From: CAVOJV01 sp963696325 | Lineage (GTDB): Bacteria; Pseudomonadota; Gammaproteobacteria; Competibacterales; Competibacteraceae | DNA: 64,000 nt | Direction of reading: 5' to 3' | Assembly (NCBI GenBank): GCA_963696325.1 | Contig: CAVOJV010000071.1 | Location: forward strand, 6,183 to 70,182 | In this document: positions 43,328 through 52,811 of the stretch, piece by piece | How the letters are laid out: every line of letters starts with the position of its first letter | How positions within the stretch are numbered: the stretch's first letter is position 1 | The notes under the pieces: model-generated | The model's input: only the letters and a program-made list of their open reading frames with translations | Told to the model about the DNA's origin: nothing | Database searches by the model: none | Position numbers and translations under genes: made by a program

Positions 43328-45202
43328 TCAGATCTCCACCAGCGTACCCAGTTCGACGACGCGGTTGGTGGGGATGCGGAAGAAGTCGGTGGCGCTCTGC
43401 GCATTGCGCAGCATCCAGATGAAGAAGAGTTCGCGCCACAACATCATCGGCGGCGCCAGCTTGGGCACCACCACCTCTCGGCTGAGGAAGAACGAGGTTT
43501 TGTCGAGGTCGAACTCGAGGCCCTTCTTCCCGCACGCCGCCAGCGCCTGAGGCATGTCCGGCTGCTCCATGAAGCCATAGCGCACGAACACCCGGTAGAA
43601 GCTCTTGCTGAGGTCGATGATCTCGATCCGGTCCTGGTCGGCAACGTAGGGCACTTCGGCGCTGAGGACGGTGACGAGCACGTTGCGGGCGTGCAGCACC
43701 TCGTTATGCTTGATGTTGTGCAGTAGCGCCGAGGGCGCGCCATCGGGCCGGCTGGTCAGGTAGACGGCGGTGCTGCTAACCCGCTTCAGGGGCGCCTTTT
43801 CGATAGAACGGATGAACTGGTCGAGGGGCATGGTCAGGTTGCCCATCTCCTGGAACAGGAGCTGCCGGCCCCGCCTCCAGGTGGTCAGCGTGGTGAAGGA
43901 CGCAATCGCGACCACGATGGGGAACCAGCCGCCCTGCAGCAGCTTGATGGCGTTGGCGGAGAAAAAGGCGACATCCACCAGCAGCAGGCCAGCGAGCAGG
44001 GGCGCGGCGAGCCAGGGATTCCAGTGCCAGGCGAGGAAGACGACGAACGACACCAGGATCGTGTCGATCATCATCGTGCCGGTTACCGCGATCCCGTACG
44101 CCGCCGCGAGGTTGCTGGAGGACTGGAAACCAAACACCAGCGCCATCACGGCGAGGTAGAGCGTCCAGTTGGTGAACGGAACGTAGATCTGTCCGGCTTC
44201 CATGTGGGAGGTGTGGACGATCCTCATCCGCGGCAGATAACCGAGCTGGACGGCCTGCCGCGCCACCGAGAACGCACCCGAAATCACCGCTTGCGAGGCG
44301 ATCACCGTCGCCGCCGTGGCCAACACCACCATGGGGATCAGCGCCCAGCCGGGCGCCAACAGGTAGAATGGGCTCTGGATCGCGGTCGGATCCGTGAGCA
44401 GCAGAGCGCCCTGTCCGTAGTAATTCAGCACCAAGGCCGGTAGCACGAAAGCGAACCAGGCGGCGCGGATCGGGAATTTGCCGAAATGCCCCATGTCGGT
44501 GTACAGCGCCTCGCCACCGGTCACCGCCAGGACGATCGCCCCGAGCGCGAGGAAGCTGTGCCAGGGATTGTGGATCAGAAACTCGACCGCATACACCGGG
44601 TTGAGCGCGGCCAGCACGGCCGGCGCTTCCCACACGCTGATCGCGCCGAGAACCGCGAGTATGCCGAACCAAGCGCACATGACGGGGCCGAAGAATCGGC
44701 CGACGACGCCGGTGCCATGCTTTTGAATCCAGAACAGGCCGGTCAGGACGATCGCGGTGATCGGCAGGATGTATTCCTTGAGCCCCGGCGCGACCACATT
44801 CAGCCCCTCGACCGCGCTGAGCACCGAGATGGCCGGCGTGATCATGCTATCGCCGTAGAACAGCGCGGCGGCGAAGATGCCGAGCATGGTCACGAACCAC
44901 GTGGCTCGCGAGTGCTTGGTCAACTCCGTCACGCGGGCAAGCAGGGCCAAACTGCCGCCTTCGCCGCGGTTGTCGGCGCGCATGATGATGGCCACATACT
45001 TCAGCGTGACCAACGCCATGATGGTCCAGAAGATCAGGGACAACACGCCGAGGATGCTCGCCGGTTCCACCGCCATGGGGTGGTGCCCGGCGAAGGTTTC
45101 CTTGAGCGCATATAGCGGGCTGGTGCCGATATCGCCAAAAACGACCCCGATCGCGCCGACGATTAGCGCCGACGGGCGGCTCGTGTTCTCATCCGCGGAC
45201 AT
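43328..45202 (-). CDS. kup: Kup potassium uptake protein
   Basis: Low-affinity K+/H+ symporter of 624 aa in the inner membrane. The start MSADENTSRPSALIVGAIGV runs into VVFGDIGTSPLYALKETF, the family hallmark. About 12 helices follow, with GGEALYTDMGHFGKFPIRAA, and a cytoplasmic C-terminus ends SATDFFRIPTNRVVELGTLV. GGGAGG eight bases upstream decides ATG 45202 over the longer frame from 45271. GC content seems higher than that of neighbours. A decayed IS982 lies just upstream and may have altered its promoter. Confidence 0.95.
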   Translation of the reverse strand: MSADENTSRPSALIVGAIGVVFGDIGTSPLYALKETFAGHHPMAVEPASILGVLSLIFWTIMALVTLKYVAIIMRADNRGEGGSLALLARVTELTKHSRATWFVTMLGIFAAALFYGDSMITPAISVLSAVEGLNVVAPGLKEYILPITAIVLTGLFWIQKHGTGVVGRFFGPVMCAWFGILAVLGAISVWEAPAVLAALNPVYAVEFLIHNPWHSFLALGAIVLAVTGGEALYTDMGHFGKFPIRAAWFAFVLPALVLNYYGQGALLLTDPTAIQSPFYLLAPGWALIPMVVLATAATVIASQAVISGAFSVARQAVQLGYLPRMRIVHTSHMEAGQIYVPFTNWTLYLAVMALVFGFQSSSNLAAAYGIAVTGTMMIDTILVSFVVFLAWHWNPWLAAPLLAGLLLVDVAFFSANAIKLLQGGWFPIVVAIASFTTLTTWRRGRQLLFQEMGNLTMPLDQFIRSIEKAPLKRVSSTAVYLTSRPDGAPSALLHNIKHNEVLHARNVLVTVLSAEVPYVADQDRIEIIDLSKSFYRVFVRYGFMEQPDMPQALAACGKKGLEFDLDKTSFFLSREVVVPKLAPPMMLWRELFFIWMLRNAQSATDFFRIPTNRVVELGTLVEI

Positions 45203-45372
45203 CGTGCTGCCCTCCCGGTTGGTTGTTGTTCGAATCCCGCCTGGTTCCTCGTCCATCGCCGGAGCCGGCAATGATGCAACGCATCATAAATTGCGACTGA
45301 AGCAAAATAATTGACATAGGTCAAGGAGAGGGGCGGGCATACTTCGCTGCATGTGGTTGGATTTTCTATCTG

Positions 45373-45785
45373 TTATGAGTCTTCTTGAAAACCTTGTGGC
45401 CAATGGGTGCGGCGGTTGTGGCAGACCACCAGCGAGGTGGCATCGATGAAGGCGATCCCGGTGTCCTCCCCCCGGCGGGTATGTAGGTAGGATACACATC
45501 GGCATCAGGGCGGTGGGAATCAGCGCCACAGACCGACTGTAACTCAACAGGTTGAGGAACTCACCCGGGCAGTGCCGGCTCAGATGCAGCAGCAGGTAAA
45601 ACGCGTTGAAATGGTGGTGCTGGGACTGATGGAAGTAGATCAACATCGTCATGATCTCCCCGAGCGTCAACCGGTTCGCACGCCGCCATTTCAGCTCGCC
45701 GCTGGTCAGGAGTTGGCGATGCCAAGCGGGTAGGGGCAGCCGGCAGAACTTCATCGACGTCACAAAACAGGTCTTCGAAGCTCAT
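45373..45785 (-). pseudogene. IS982-family transposase N-terminal remnant
   Basis: The pieces are MSFEDLFCDVDE, then RLTLGEIMTMLIYFHQSQHH and SRHCPGEFLNLLSYSRSVAL, then GIAFIDATSLVVCHNRRTHW. These follow the IS982 order. They lie in three frames and stop at 45373, near the middle of a normal transposase. The right flank (45786-45880) has GAACTCGCGTTAAAT, possibly an old terminal repeat. Confidence 0.75.
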
Positions 45786-45880
45786 GGTGGGGGCTCTTGG
45801 GAGGGCGGTGATACCCAGGAACCTTGGCCGTTGCTGCCCAAGAACTACCCACCATCCTTATCCAGAACTCGCGTTAAATA

Positions 45881-46756
45881 TTAATTGCAAACGAGCTCGC
45901 TCTGACGGCGGGCGGCGGTGAAGGTGTTGAGCAGCAGACAGGCGATGGTCATAGGACCGACGCCTCCCGGCACCGGCGTGATGGCGCCGGCCACCTTCAC
46001 GGCTTCCGCAAAATCCACATCCCCTACCAAACGGGTCTTGCCATCGCCCTTGGCGGTGCGGTTCATGCCCACGTCGATGACCGTGGCACCCGGCTTGATC
46101 CAATCTCTCTTGACCAGGTGCGGATGTCCCACTGCTACCACTAGAATATCGGCGCGGCGGCACTCGTCGGCCACTTGTCGGGTCTGGGAGTGGGCGATGG
46201 TGACCGTGCAGTTTTCCCGCAGCAGCAGAGTGGCCATGGGTTTGCCAACGATGTTGGAGCGTCCCAGAATCAGGGCCTTCAGACCGGTGAGATCGCCCAG
46301 TTGCTGCTTCAGCAGCATCAGGCATCCTAGCGGCGTGCAGGGGACCATGCCTTCCCCGCCGCTGCTCAGCAGACCGACATTCATGGGATGGAAGCCGTCA
46401 ACGTCCTTGGCGATGGCGATAGCCCCGATTACGGCCGCCGGGTCGATCTGCGGGGGCAGCGGCAATTGGACCAGGATCCCGTGGACGGCGGGGTCGCGAT
46501 TGAGGCGTTCGATCAGTGCCAGCAGGATTGGCTGCGACGTATCCGCCGGCAAGCGATACTCGAAGGAGGCCATACCTACCTCCTTGGCCTGACGGGCCTT
46601 GTTGCGCACATAGACCTGACTGGCAGGATCATCGCCCACCACGATGACGGCAAGGCCCGGAGTGATGCCGTGAGCCTCCCCTAGGTCGTTTATCCGCCGG
46701 GCGATATCGGCGCGTAGTTTGATAGCGAAACGCTTGCCATCGATGATAGTGGTCAT
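45881..46756 (-). CDS. folD: FolD, methylene-THF dehydrogenase/cyclohydrolase
   Basis: It interconverts 5,10-methylene-THF and 10-formyl-THF with NADP. The 291-aa product has SQVYVRNKARQAKEVG (catalytic Tyr and Lys), GILVQLPLPPQID, KDVDGFHP, the nucleotide site LILGRSNIVGKPMATLLL and the signature PVPGGVGPMTIACLL. ATG 46756 has AGGAC five bases upstream; the longer frame from 46849 is not needed. It follows purU by 111 bases on the same strand. Confidence 0.96.
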   Translation of the reverse strand: MTTIIDGKRFAIKLRADIARRINDLGEAHGITPGLAVIVVGDDPASQVYVRNKARQAKEVGMASFEYRLPADTSQPILLALIERLNRDPAVHGILVQLPLPPQIDPAAVIGAIAIAKDVDGFHPMNVGLLSSGGEGMVPCTPLGCLMLLKQQLGDLTGLKALILGRSNIVGKPMATLLLRENCTVTIAHSQTRQVADECRRADILVVAVGHPHLVKRDWIKPGATVIDVGMNRTAKGDGKTRLVGDVDFAEAVKVAGAITPVPGGVGPMTIACLLLNTFTAARRQSELVCN

Positions 46757-46867
46757 CTTGTCCTCATTGCTGGGTGGTTCGCCGCTCGTGATAGGGATGC
46801 GGGGGTACAGGTGCAGGTGACAGCAGCTTCTGACAGGGTGGCTCGGCACGCCGTCTAGTCTCAGCTA

Positions 46868-47743
46868 TTAACGGAATACCACGGTTTTTTTGCCGTTCAG
46901 AAAAACCCGCTGCTCGATATGAAACTTGACAGCTCGGGCCAGGGCCAGATTTTCCGAGTCGCGGCCGGCCGCCGCCAGATGTTCGGGGCGGTAGGTGTGA
47001 TCCACCCGCTCTATCACCTGTTCGATGATAGGACCCTCGTCCAGATCCACAGTGACGTAATGAGCGGTAGCACCGATCAGCTTGACGCCGCGGTCAAAGG
47101 CTTGGTGATACGGCTTGGCGCCCTTAAAACCGGGCAGAAAGGAATGATGGATGTTGATGGCGCGTCCTTGTAGCCGTTCGCACAACATGGGCGATAGCAC
47201 CTGCATGTACCGGGCCAGCACTACCAGGTCGGTATCGGTTTCTTGAATGATTTCCCAGAGGCGTTCCTCCTGGGCGGCTTTGCTCGTTGGGGTGATCGGC
47301 AGGTATATGAAAGGAATGGCGTGCCAACTGGCCAACTGTTCCAGATCCGGATGATTGGCCACCACGACCGGGATGTCCATTTTAAGTTCGCCCGTGCGAT
47401 AGCGGTATAGGAGATCGTTCAGACAGTGGTCGACCTTGGAGACCAGGATAAGCACGCGGGGACGCGCCAGGGTGTCATGGATGGCCCACTCCATCTGAAA
47501 GCGAGCGGCGATGGTGTTGAATTCCAGCTTCATCTGCGCCAGCGGCGGCGTCTTGTTGGGATCGGTATAATACACGGTGCGCACAAAGAAACGGCCGCTG
47601 ATAATATCGTCGAACTGCGCCATTTCCATGATGTAACAGCCCCGGTCAGCCAGGAATCCGGAGATGGCGGCCACCTGTCCAGGCGCGCCTGGACAGGTGG
47701 CGGTGAAAATATAGTGATTCTTGCCTTCGGTCGTGATTGTCAT
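46868..47743 (-). CDS. purU: PurU, formyltetrahydrofolate deformylase
   Basis: It releases formate from 10-formyl-THF, balancing the folate pool and feeding PurT. The 291-aa product has an N-terminal ACT domain (residues ~8-90) and a formyltransferase-like domain. The active-site blocks are VVVANHPDL, INIHHSFLPGFKGAKPYHQA (catalytic His) and HYVTVDLDEGPII (catalytic Asp). Codons 15-25 form a perfect 32-bp palindrome. It lies between the SLC13 transporter gene (20 bases upstream) and folD. Confidence 0.95.
   Translation of the reverse strand: MTITTEGKNHYIFTATCPGAPGQVAAISGFLADRGCYIMEMAQFDDIISGRFFVRTVYYTDPNKTPPLAQMKLEFNTIAARFQMEWAIHDTLARPRVLILVSKVDHCLNDLLYRYRTGELKMDIPVVVANHPDLEQLASWHAIPFIYLPITPTSKAAQEERLWEIIQETDTDLVVLARYMQVLSPMLCERLQGRAINIHHSFLPGFKGAKPYHQAFDRGVKLIGATAHYVTVDLDEGPIIEQVIERVDHTYRPEHLAAAGRDSENLALARAVKFHIEQRVFLNGKKTVVFR
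47670..47701. repeat. perfect 32-bp palindrome inside purU
   Basis: CCACCTGTCCAGGCG and its exact complement CGCCTGGACAGGTGG meet without a spacer; one more G/C pair extends it on each side. It encodes residues around ATCPGAPGQVA of PurU. In mRNA it would make a very stable hairpin about 40 bases after the start codon; in DNA it could be a dyad binding site. Confidence 0.9.
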
Positions 47744-47763
47744 CGGTAACTTCTATCGTGCCA

Positions 47764-49539
47764 TCACGGCTTGAACGGCCATACCATGGGAATGATCAGC
47801 ACCGTGATGATGCCTACCACGAGGTTCAAGGGCACTCCGATACGTAGATAATCGCCGAAGCGGTAACCACCCGGTCCGTAGACCATCAGGTTGGTCTGAT
47901 AACCGATAGGGGTGGCGAAGCTGGCCGAGGCGCCCATCATCACCGCGATTACGAAGGGCAGATGATTGACCCCCAAGTTCTGGGCGGTAGCCATGACGAT
48001 GGGAAACATCAGGACCGCGACGGCGTTGTTGGTGATGATTTCGGTCAACGCCGACGTCATCAGGTAGACGCAGGCCAGCACCAGCCAGGGATTGTCGCTG
48101 GCCAGGTCGATGACAGCCTGGGCGATGAGGGCAGCGGCACCCGTCACCTGCAGGGCCCTGCCCAGGGCAAAGGAGGCGGCAATCGCCAGCAGCACCTGGG
48201 TGTCGATGCTCCTGCGGGCCGTGGTCAGGTTGCAACAGCCGCTCAGCACCATCGCCGCAGCGCCCAACATGGCGGCATTGAGCATGCTTAACCAGTCTAA
48301 GGTGGCCGCCAGCACGATGGTTCCCAGGATGCTCCAGGACAGCCAGGCGCGCTCGTGGCGCAGGGGCGCAGAGTCATGTACCGGGCTGATCAACAGGAAA
48401 TCACGGGCATTGCGGTGGCGTTCGATGAAGGACGGGCGCGTCTCCAGCAAAAGGGTGTCGGAGGGTTGCAGTTGGATGTTGCCGAGCTTGCCAAGGATGC
48501 GCCGGCCATTGCGGGCCGCGGCAATCACTGCGGCCCCGTACACCGAGCGGAAGCGCCCTTCCCGGAGGGTTCTGCCTAGCAGGGCGCATTGCGGGGACAC
48601 CACCACCTCCACCAGACAGCGCTCCGGATAGGCGTTATTCAGGTTGAATTCTGGTTCCGTGGAGGGTTTCAGCCCTTTGATGCGTTGCAATTCCACCACC
48701 GACTCGGTCACCCCAGCGAAGACTAGGCGGTCGCCTGCCAGCAGCCGTTCATGCGAGCCCACCGCGGCGATAATGCGGTCATCGCGCTCGATCTCAACCA
48801 GGTAGAGACCCTCCAGGTGCCGTAAGCCGGCCTGTTCCACGGTCTTGCCCACTAGCGGACCGGGCTCCTCCACCATCATCTCTACGGTGTATTCACGGGG
48901 ATTCTCGAAAATAGCGGCGGCCGGTATACGCTCCGGCAGCAACCGATGTCCCACCAGCAGAATATATACCACGCCCACTAGTGCGCTGGGTATTCCCACC
49001 CAGGCGATATCGAATAATCCCAGACTCGGCGTCTCGGTTTCGGCCAACAACAGACCGTTAACCACCAGGTTGGTGCTGGTGCCGATCAGCGTGCAGGTGC
49101 CGCCCAGGATCGCGGCATAGCTCAACGGTAGCAGCAGCTTGGAAGGGGAAATCCGCAGGCGCTTGGCCCAGGTCAGTGTGGCTGGCAAGAACGTCGCTAC
49201 CAGCGGCGTATTATTCATAAAGGCGCTCATTACAACCACTGGCAGCATCAGCCGCGCCTGCGCGCCCACCACGCTGCGTGGACGTCCCAGTAGGTAACGA
49301 ACCAAGAAGTCCATGCCGCCCGTCTCGCGAATGCCGGCCGCCACCACATACATCAGCGCCACTGTCATCAGACCTTCGTTGGCGAAACCGCCCAGAGCCT
49401 GTTCGGGAGTGAGCACCCCGGTCGTCAACAACACCATCAGACCACTGAATAACAGCATTTCCGGCGCAATGTGGGTGAATGCCAGCAAGGCAATGCAGCA
49501 TAGCACCACCCCAATGGATAGCCAGGCAGAGACGCCCAT
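47764..49539 (-). CDS. SLC13/DASS-type transporter with two TrkA-C domains
   Basis: A sodium- or proton-coupled anion permease of about 591 aa. The N-terminal helices carry MNNTPLVATFLPATLTWAKR and GGTCTLIGTSTNLVVNGLLL. Two TrkA-C (RCK_C) domains fill residues ~210-380 (GPLVGKTVEQAGLRHLEGLY, CALLGRTLREGRFRSVYGAA). The C-terminal helices carry the mirror motif ITNNAVAVLMFPIVM. Substrates in the family include dicarboxylates, sulfate and phosphate. ATG 49539 has GGGGG five bases upstream. It is followed by purU after 20 bases. Confidence 0.9.
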   Translation of the reverse strand: MGVSAWLSIGVVLCCIALLAFTHIAPEMLLFSGLMVLLTTGVLTPEQALGGFANEGLMTVALMYVVAAGIRETGGMDFLVRYLLGRPRSVVGAQARLMLPVVVMSAFMNNTPLVATFLPATLTWAKRLRISPSKLLLPLSYAAILGGTCTLIGTSTNLVVNGLLLAETETPSLGLFDIAWVGIPSALVGVVYILLVGHRLLPERIPAAAIFENPREYTVEMMVEEPGPLVGKTVEQAGLRHLEGLYLVEIERDDRIIAAVGSHERLLAGDRLVFAGVTESVVELQRIKGLKPSTEPEFNLNNAYPERCLVEVVVSPQCALLGRTLREGRFRSVYGAAVIAAARNGRRILGKLGNIQLQPSDTLLLETRPSFIERHRNARDFLLISPVHDSAPLRHERAWLSWSILGTIVLAATLDWLSMLNAAMLGAAAMVLSGCCNLTTARRSIDTQVLLAIAASFALGRALQVTGAAALIAQAVIDLASDNPWLVLACVYLMTSALTEIITNNAVAVLMFPIVMATAQNLGVNHLPFVIAVMMGASASFATPIGYQTNLMVYGPGGYRFGDYLRIGVPLNLVVGIITVLIIPMVWPFKP

Positions 49540-49586
49540 CAATGCCCCCTAGTTGTTCTTTGCGGGTAAGAGATCACGCGGGTGAC

Positions 49587-50471
49587 TCACCGATAGCCCC
49601 ATACGCCCAGGCAGAGCAGGAGACCGAAGCCCAATTGGAAGCGTGCCGTGGCCGCCAGCAATTTATTGAATACCGGCCCAGGAGGTTCGTGCCGGAAGCA
49701 TCTCACCAGCCCGAACGCCCAAGGTAGGGTCACACCCGGCAGAAGCCAGCCAAAACCGCCCAGCCCAAGTGGATGTAGGAGGGGCAGCAGCGCGAAGGGG
49801 GTCAGCATCAGCAAGGCATATTCTGTTTGGGTGGCACGGCGTCCCAGACGCACCGCCAGGGTGTTTTTGCCAACCTGTTTATCGTTGTCCAGATCCCGGT
49901 AATTATTGACCACCAGCACAGCTGCCGCCGGCATGCCCAGCAAGGTACCGGCGACCAGCGCGGGCCAGCTTAGAACGCCGGTCTGTAGGTAGTAACTGCC
50001 CGCCACGGCAATCAGGCCGAAAAACAGCCACACGAAGAACTCCCCAAAGCCACTGTAGGCGACCGGGCGCGGTCCGCCGGTGTAGGCGAGGCCAGCGGCA
50101 ATGGATGCCAGGCCCACAGCCAGGACGGGCCAGCCTCCCTCCCAGGTCAGGTAACATCCCAACAACGCCGCCATGGCGAAGTTGACGGTGGCCCCGCGGC
50201 GCACTTGAGCCGCGGAGAGCCAGCCTTCCGCGGTTGCTCGCGGGGGTCCCAGACGGGTAGCACTGTGGTCGGCGCCACGCTCGAAATCGGCGGCGTCGTT
50301 GTGCAGATTGGTGCCGGCCTGAATAAGCAGGGCGGCAAGCAGGGCGGCTCCCAGCACCGGCCAGGCCAGGGTGCCGCTATGGGCCCAGCCCAGAATGCTG
50401 CCCACCAGGACGGGAGCCACGGCAATGCTCAGGGTTTTCGGTCGAATGGCCATTAACCAATACTTCAGCAT
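49587..50471 (-). CDS. menA: MenA, 1,4-dihydroxy-2-naphthoate polyprenyltransferase
   Basis: MenA joins a polyprenyl chain to DHNA in menaquinone synthesis. The product is about 294 aa with eight or nine membrane helices. It starts near WLMAIRPKTLSIAVAPVLVG. The Asp-rich sites are GTNLHNDAADFERGAD and NNYRDLDNDKQVGKNTLAVR, typical of MenA rather than UbiA. The start is unsure: ATG 50471 gives a normal length but no Shine-Dalgarno; a TTG at 50546 adds 25 residues. No other men genes are here, apart from a distant YdiI-like thioesterase. Confidence 0.88.
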   Translation of the reverse strand: MLKYWLMAIRPKTLSIAVAPVLVGSILGWAHSGTLAWPVLGAALLAALLIQAGTNLHNDAADFERGADHSATRLGPPRATAEGWLSAAQVRRGATVNFAMAALLGCYLTWEGGWPVLAVGLASIAAGLAYTGGPRPVAYSGFGEFFVWLFFGLIAVAGSYYLQTGVLSWPALVAGTLLGMPAAAVLVVNNYRDLDNDKQVGKNTLAVRLGRRATQTEYALLMLTPFALLPLLHPLGLGGFGWLLPGVTLPWAFGLVRCFRHEPPGPVFNKLLAATARFQLGFGLLLCLGVWGYR

Positions 50472-50602
50472 GCCGACCGATAGCGTTTGGCGCGGATCGC
50501 GGAGTGCAAACGCCTGGTCGCGCTTGTCCGGCGTCGGTTGCCCCAAACGAGGCGTTGCTCGATAGCCGTAAGATTATCGTTCTTTGTCAACGTAGTGTTA
50601 CC

Positions 50603-52387
50603 CTAAGCCGCCTTACAAACCCGGTTGCGGCCGGATCGCTTGGCCTGATAGAGGGCCATGTCGGTGCGATGGATAAAATCCAGGAGCGGCTCATTTGGTT
50701 TTCTCGCGGCAATCCCAAGACTGACCGTTATTGTTTGGTCTTCCAGTGGCGCCGTGAATTTGATGGCCGCAATGCGCATGCGCAACCGTTCGGCGAATTC
50801 GGCTACGTTATTGGCCGCCTCACCGACGATGAAGATGATGAACTCTTCTCCACCTAGGCGAACGGGTATATCGCTGCTGCGGATGGTGGTGATCACTTCA
50901 GCGGCCACACGATGCAACACGGTATCGCCCTGGTTGTGACCGAACGCGTCGTTGATCCGCTTGAAGTAGTCGATATCCAACATGGCGGCGGCGATCAGCG
51001 CGTTGGTGTCGCGGTCCTGGATGTCGCAGAGCCGTTGCACCGTGTCTTGCATGTAGATGCGGGTGAACAGGCCAGTCAAGGGATCGCGTATCGAGCGCTC
51101 ATAAATCTTCTGCCGCTCGATGTCCAGCGTCCGGTAAACCACCTCGCGTTCTACGGCAACCTGGAGCGGCATGCTCATTTGCTCCATGACCTGCTGAAGC
51201 TCCGTCGTGATGTGCGCGGGTTCAGCCAGGTGTATCAGGGCCACGGCTTCGGCACTTCCCTTTTCCGGGGAGAACAGCGGCAGCATGAGGGTGGCCGAAC
51301 TCTCATCACCGGCTTGCAACACGGTGAATTCACCGACACCTCGCTGGTGGGTGTTGCGCCACCGTTTACGATCCATGCCGAGGGTTTCGGCGACCGGAAC
51401 GGGTGGCTGCGTTGCGTCACCCCAGTAACGATTGGCGGGAGCCAAATGCAAGATATGGCCGTCTCCAAGCCGGGCATAAAATTCCAGGGAGGTGATCGAC
51501 AGGATCCGGCGCGTGATGTCCAGGAGACTGTCGGCGATATCCCGGAAATCCCGGTACAGCGTCATGGTATGAGTGATATCGCGTAAGGTCTGGTTGAGCC
51601 GCAAGAGCCGCTGGATGTCGGAACTGTCCTTGGCCATCAGGTAGAGACCGCAGTCCAGCATCTTTAGCTTGGTGACCATAAATTCCACCAGGTGTTCGGG
51701 GATGATGGAACCGTGCTGAGGGGCGATGAGCCGCACCGGATGCTGCTCGATCTGGGCCATTGCATGACCAAGGACTTCACGGCTCGGCATGTAATGTTCG
51801 TGAAAGGGACGCATTGCCTCAAAGTAGCCTTCATCCTTGGCGAACAGAGAAAATTCGTCCGTCAGTCCCCCGAAGATATCGCTGGAGAACAACACGCCTG
51901 AATGGGTATCGAAGGTGCAGATAGCGCCGGGAAAATGGGCGTAGGGCGTGAAAACAAAGTGCAGGCGCCGGTCTGCCAGTTGCAGTTGCCAGTCGTGCTC
52001 GTCAACCAACCAAAAAGGCAGCCGCAGATCGTAATGCTTGAGCAGCATCCGGCTTCGCCAGTGAGTGATGAGCACGGCATCCTGGCGATCGATCATCTCA
52101 TCGATCAACGGCAGCGCACCGGCGATATCCGGGTCCGCATGATGGCAGACGAAATAACGGATATGGGAAAACGGCACCACTTCTTCAATTTTACGCAGCG
52201 TATGGCGAAAGGTCAGCCTGGAACCTGGATCGAGGAGAACCGATTGATTGCCTTGCTCGAGCAAATAAACATGGCATTGAAAGACATCATTTTCCTGGTG
52301 GTGTCCCACCCACCAGACGCGATCCGCGATTTGAATGGCGTGATCGACATCCGCTTGCTCAATAGCGTGGAGTGGATATAACGTCAT
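50603..52387 (-). CDS. diguanylate cyclase with ODP-type metallo-beta-lactamase domain
   Basis: The 594-aa protein fuses a metallo-beta-lactamase/flavodiiron-type domain (residues ~20-245) to a helical or GAF-like middle and a GGDEF domain. The first part has FVCHHADPDIAGALPLIDEM, a HxxxD di-metal motif, and the later ligands DIFGG and PQHGSII. The cyclase has RDPLTGLFTRIYMQ and RLGGEEFIIFIVGE, with RSSD five residues before GGEEF as inhibitory site. ODP domains bind O2 or NO at a di-iron centre, so this probably tunes cyclic di-GMP to oxygen. GAGAGG precedes ATG 52387. Confidence 0.88.
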   Translation of the reverse strand: MTLYPLHAIEQADVDHAIQIADRVWWVGHHQENDVFQCHVYLLEQGNQSVLLDPGSRLTFRHTLRKIEEVVPFSHIRYFVCHHADPDIAGALPLIDEMIDRQDAVLITHWRSRMLLKHYDLRLPFWLVDEHDWQLQLADRRLHFVFTPYAHFPGAICTFDTHSGVLFSSDIFGGLTDEFSLFAKDEGYFEAMRPFHEHYMPSREVLGHAMAQIEQHPVRLIAPQHGSIIPEHLVEFMVTKLKMLDCGLYLMAKDSSDIQRLLRLNQTLRDITHTMTLYRDFRDIADSLLDITRRILSITSLEFYARLGDGHILHLAPANRYWGDATQPPVPVAETLGMDRKRWRNTHQRGVGEFTVLQAGDESSATLMLPLFSPEKGSAEAVALIHLAEPAHITTELQQVMEQMSMPLQVAVEREVVYRTLDIERQKIYERSIRDPLTGLFTRIYMQDTVQRLCDIQDRDTNALIAAAMLDIDYFKRINDAFGHNQGDTVLHRVAAEVITTIRSSDIPVRLGGEEFIIFIVGEAANNVAEFAERLRMRIAAIKFTAPLEDQTITVSLGIAARKPNEPLLDFIHRTDMALYQAKRSGRNRVCKAA

Positions 52388-52429
52388 GATCAGCTACCTC
52401 TCAATCTGCTCATTCGCGAGCAGCCGGCA

Positions 52430-52777
52430 TCAACCAAACGTGCCACCATTCCATCCCCAATCGCTGGCGGCTACCTCCATGAAATGAATGTAAGTTCGAT
52501 TCGGAGGAATCCCCAGTGACTCCTCCAACAACGCGCATAGTTTGCGCGCAATCTGGGTATTCACCTTGGCATTGAGTCCGCCGATACTCCTGACTTCGGC
52601 ATAGGCGGCGCCTCCCGCTTTGCCAGACATGATCATGGCCACCGTGTCGATGATAGCCATAACGTACTGCTCTGGTTTGCCGATGCTCTCGGTCAGGATT
52701 CTCGACAGTGAGGCAAGCAGTTCCTGGCGCTTGTCCTCGGCCAGGGAAACGGAGGTCTGTAGTCTGATCAATGGCAT
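52430..52777 (-). CDS. MIF/tautomerase-superfamily protein
   Basis: The 115-aa product starts MPLIRLQTSVSLAEDKRQEL, with the N-terminal Pro that becomes the catalytic base in this superfamily. It has SKILTESIGKPEQYVM-like spacing (SRILTESIGKPEQYVMAIID) and ends RTYIHFMEVAASDWGWNGG, close to macrophage migration inhibitory factor homologues. It likely forms a trimer with keto-enol tautomerase activity; the true substrate is unknown. AGGAGAG precedes ATG 52777. It is 42 bases upstream of the cyclase gene on the same strand. Confidence 0.9.
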   Translation of the reverse strand: MPLIRLQTSVSLAEDKRQELLASLSRILTESIGKPEQYVMAIIDTVAMIMSGKAGGAAYAEVRSIGGLNAKVNTQIARKLCALLEESLGIPPNRTYIHFMEVAASDWGWNGGTFG

Positions 52778-52811
52778 ATCGCAACTCTCCTGCTAGGTTA
52801 TCGCGAGCAAC

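Noticed and set aside
43776..45115. Several long antisense frames across kup
   Set aside because: Kup is complete and conserved; the frames are His/Arg/Gly-rich shadows.
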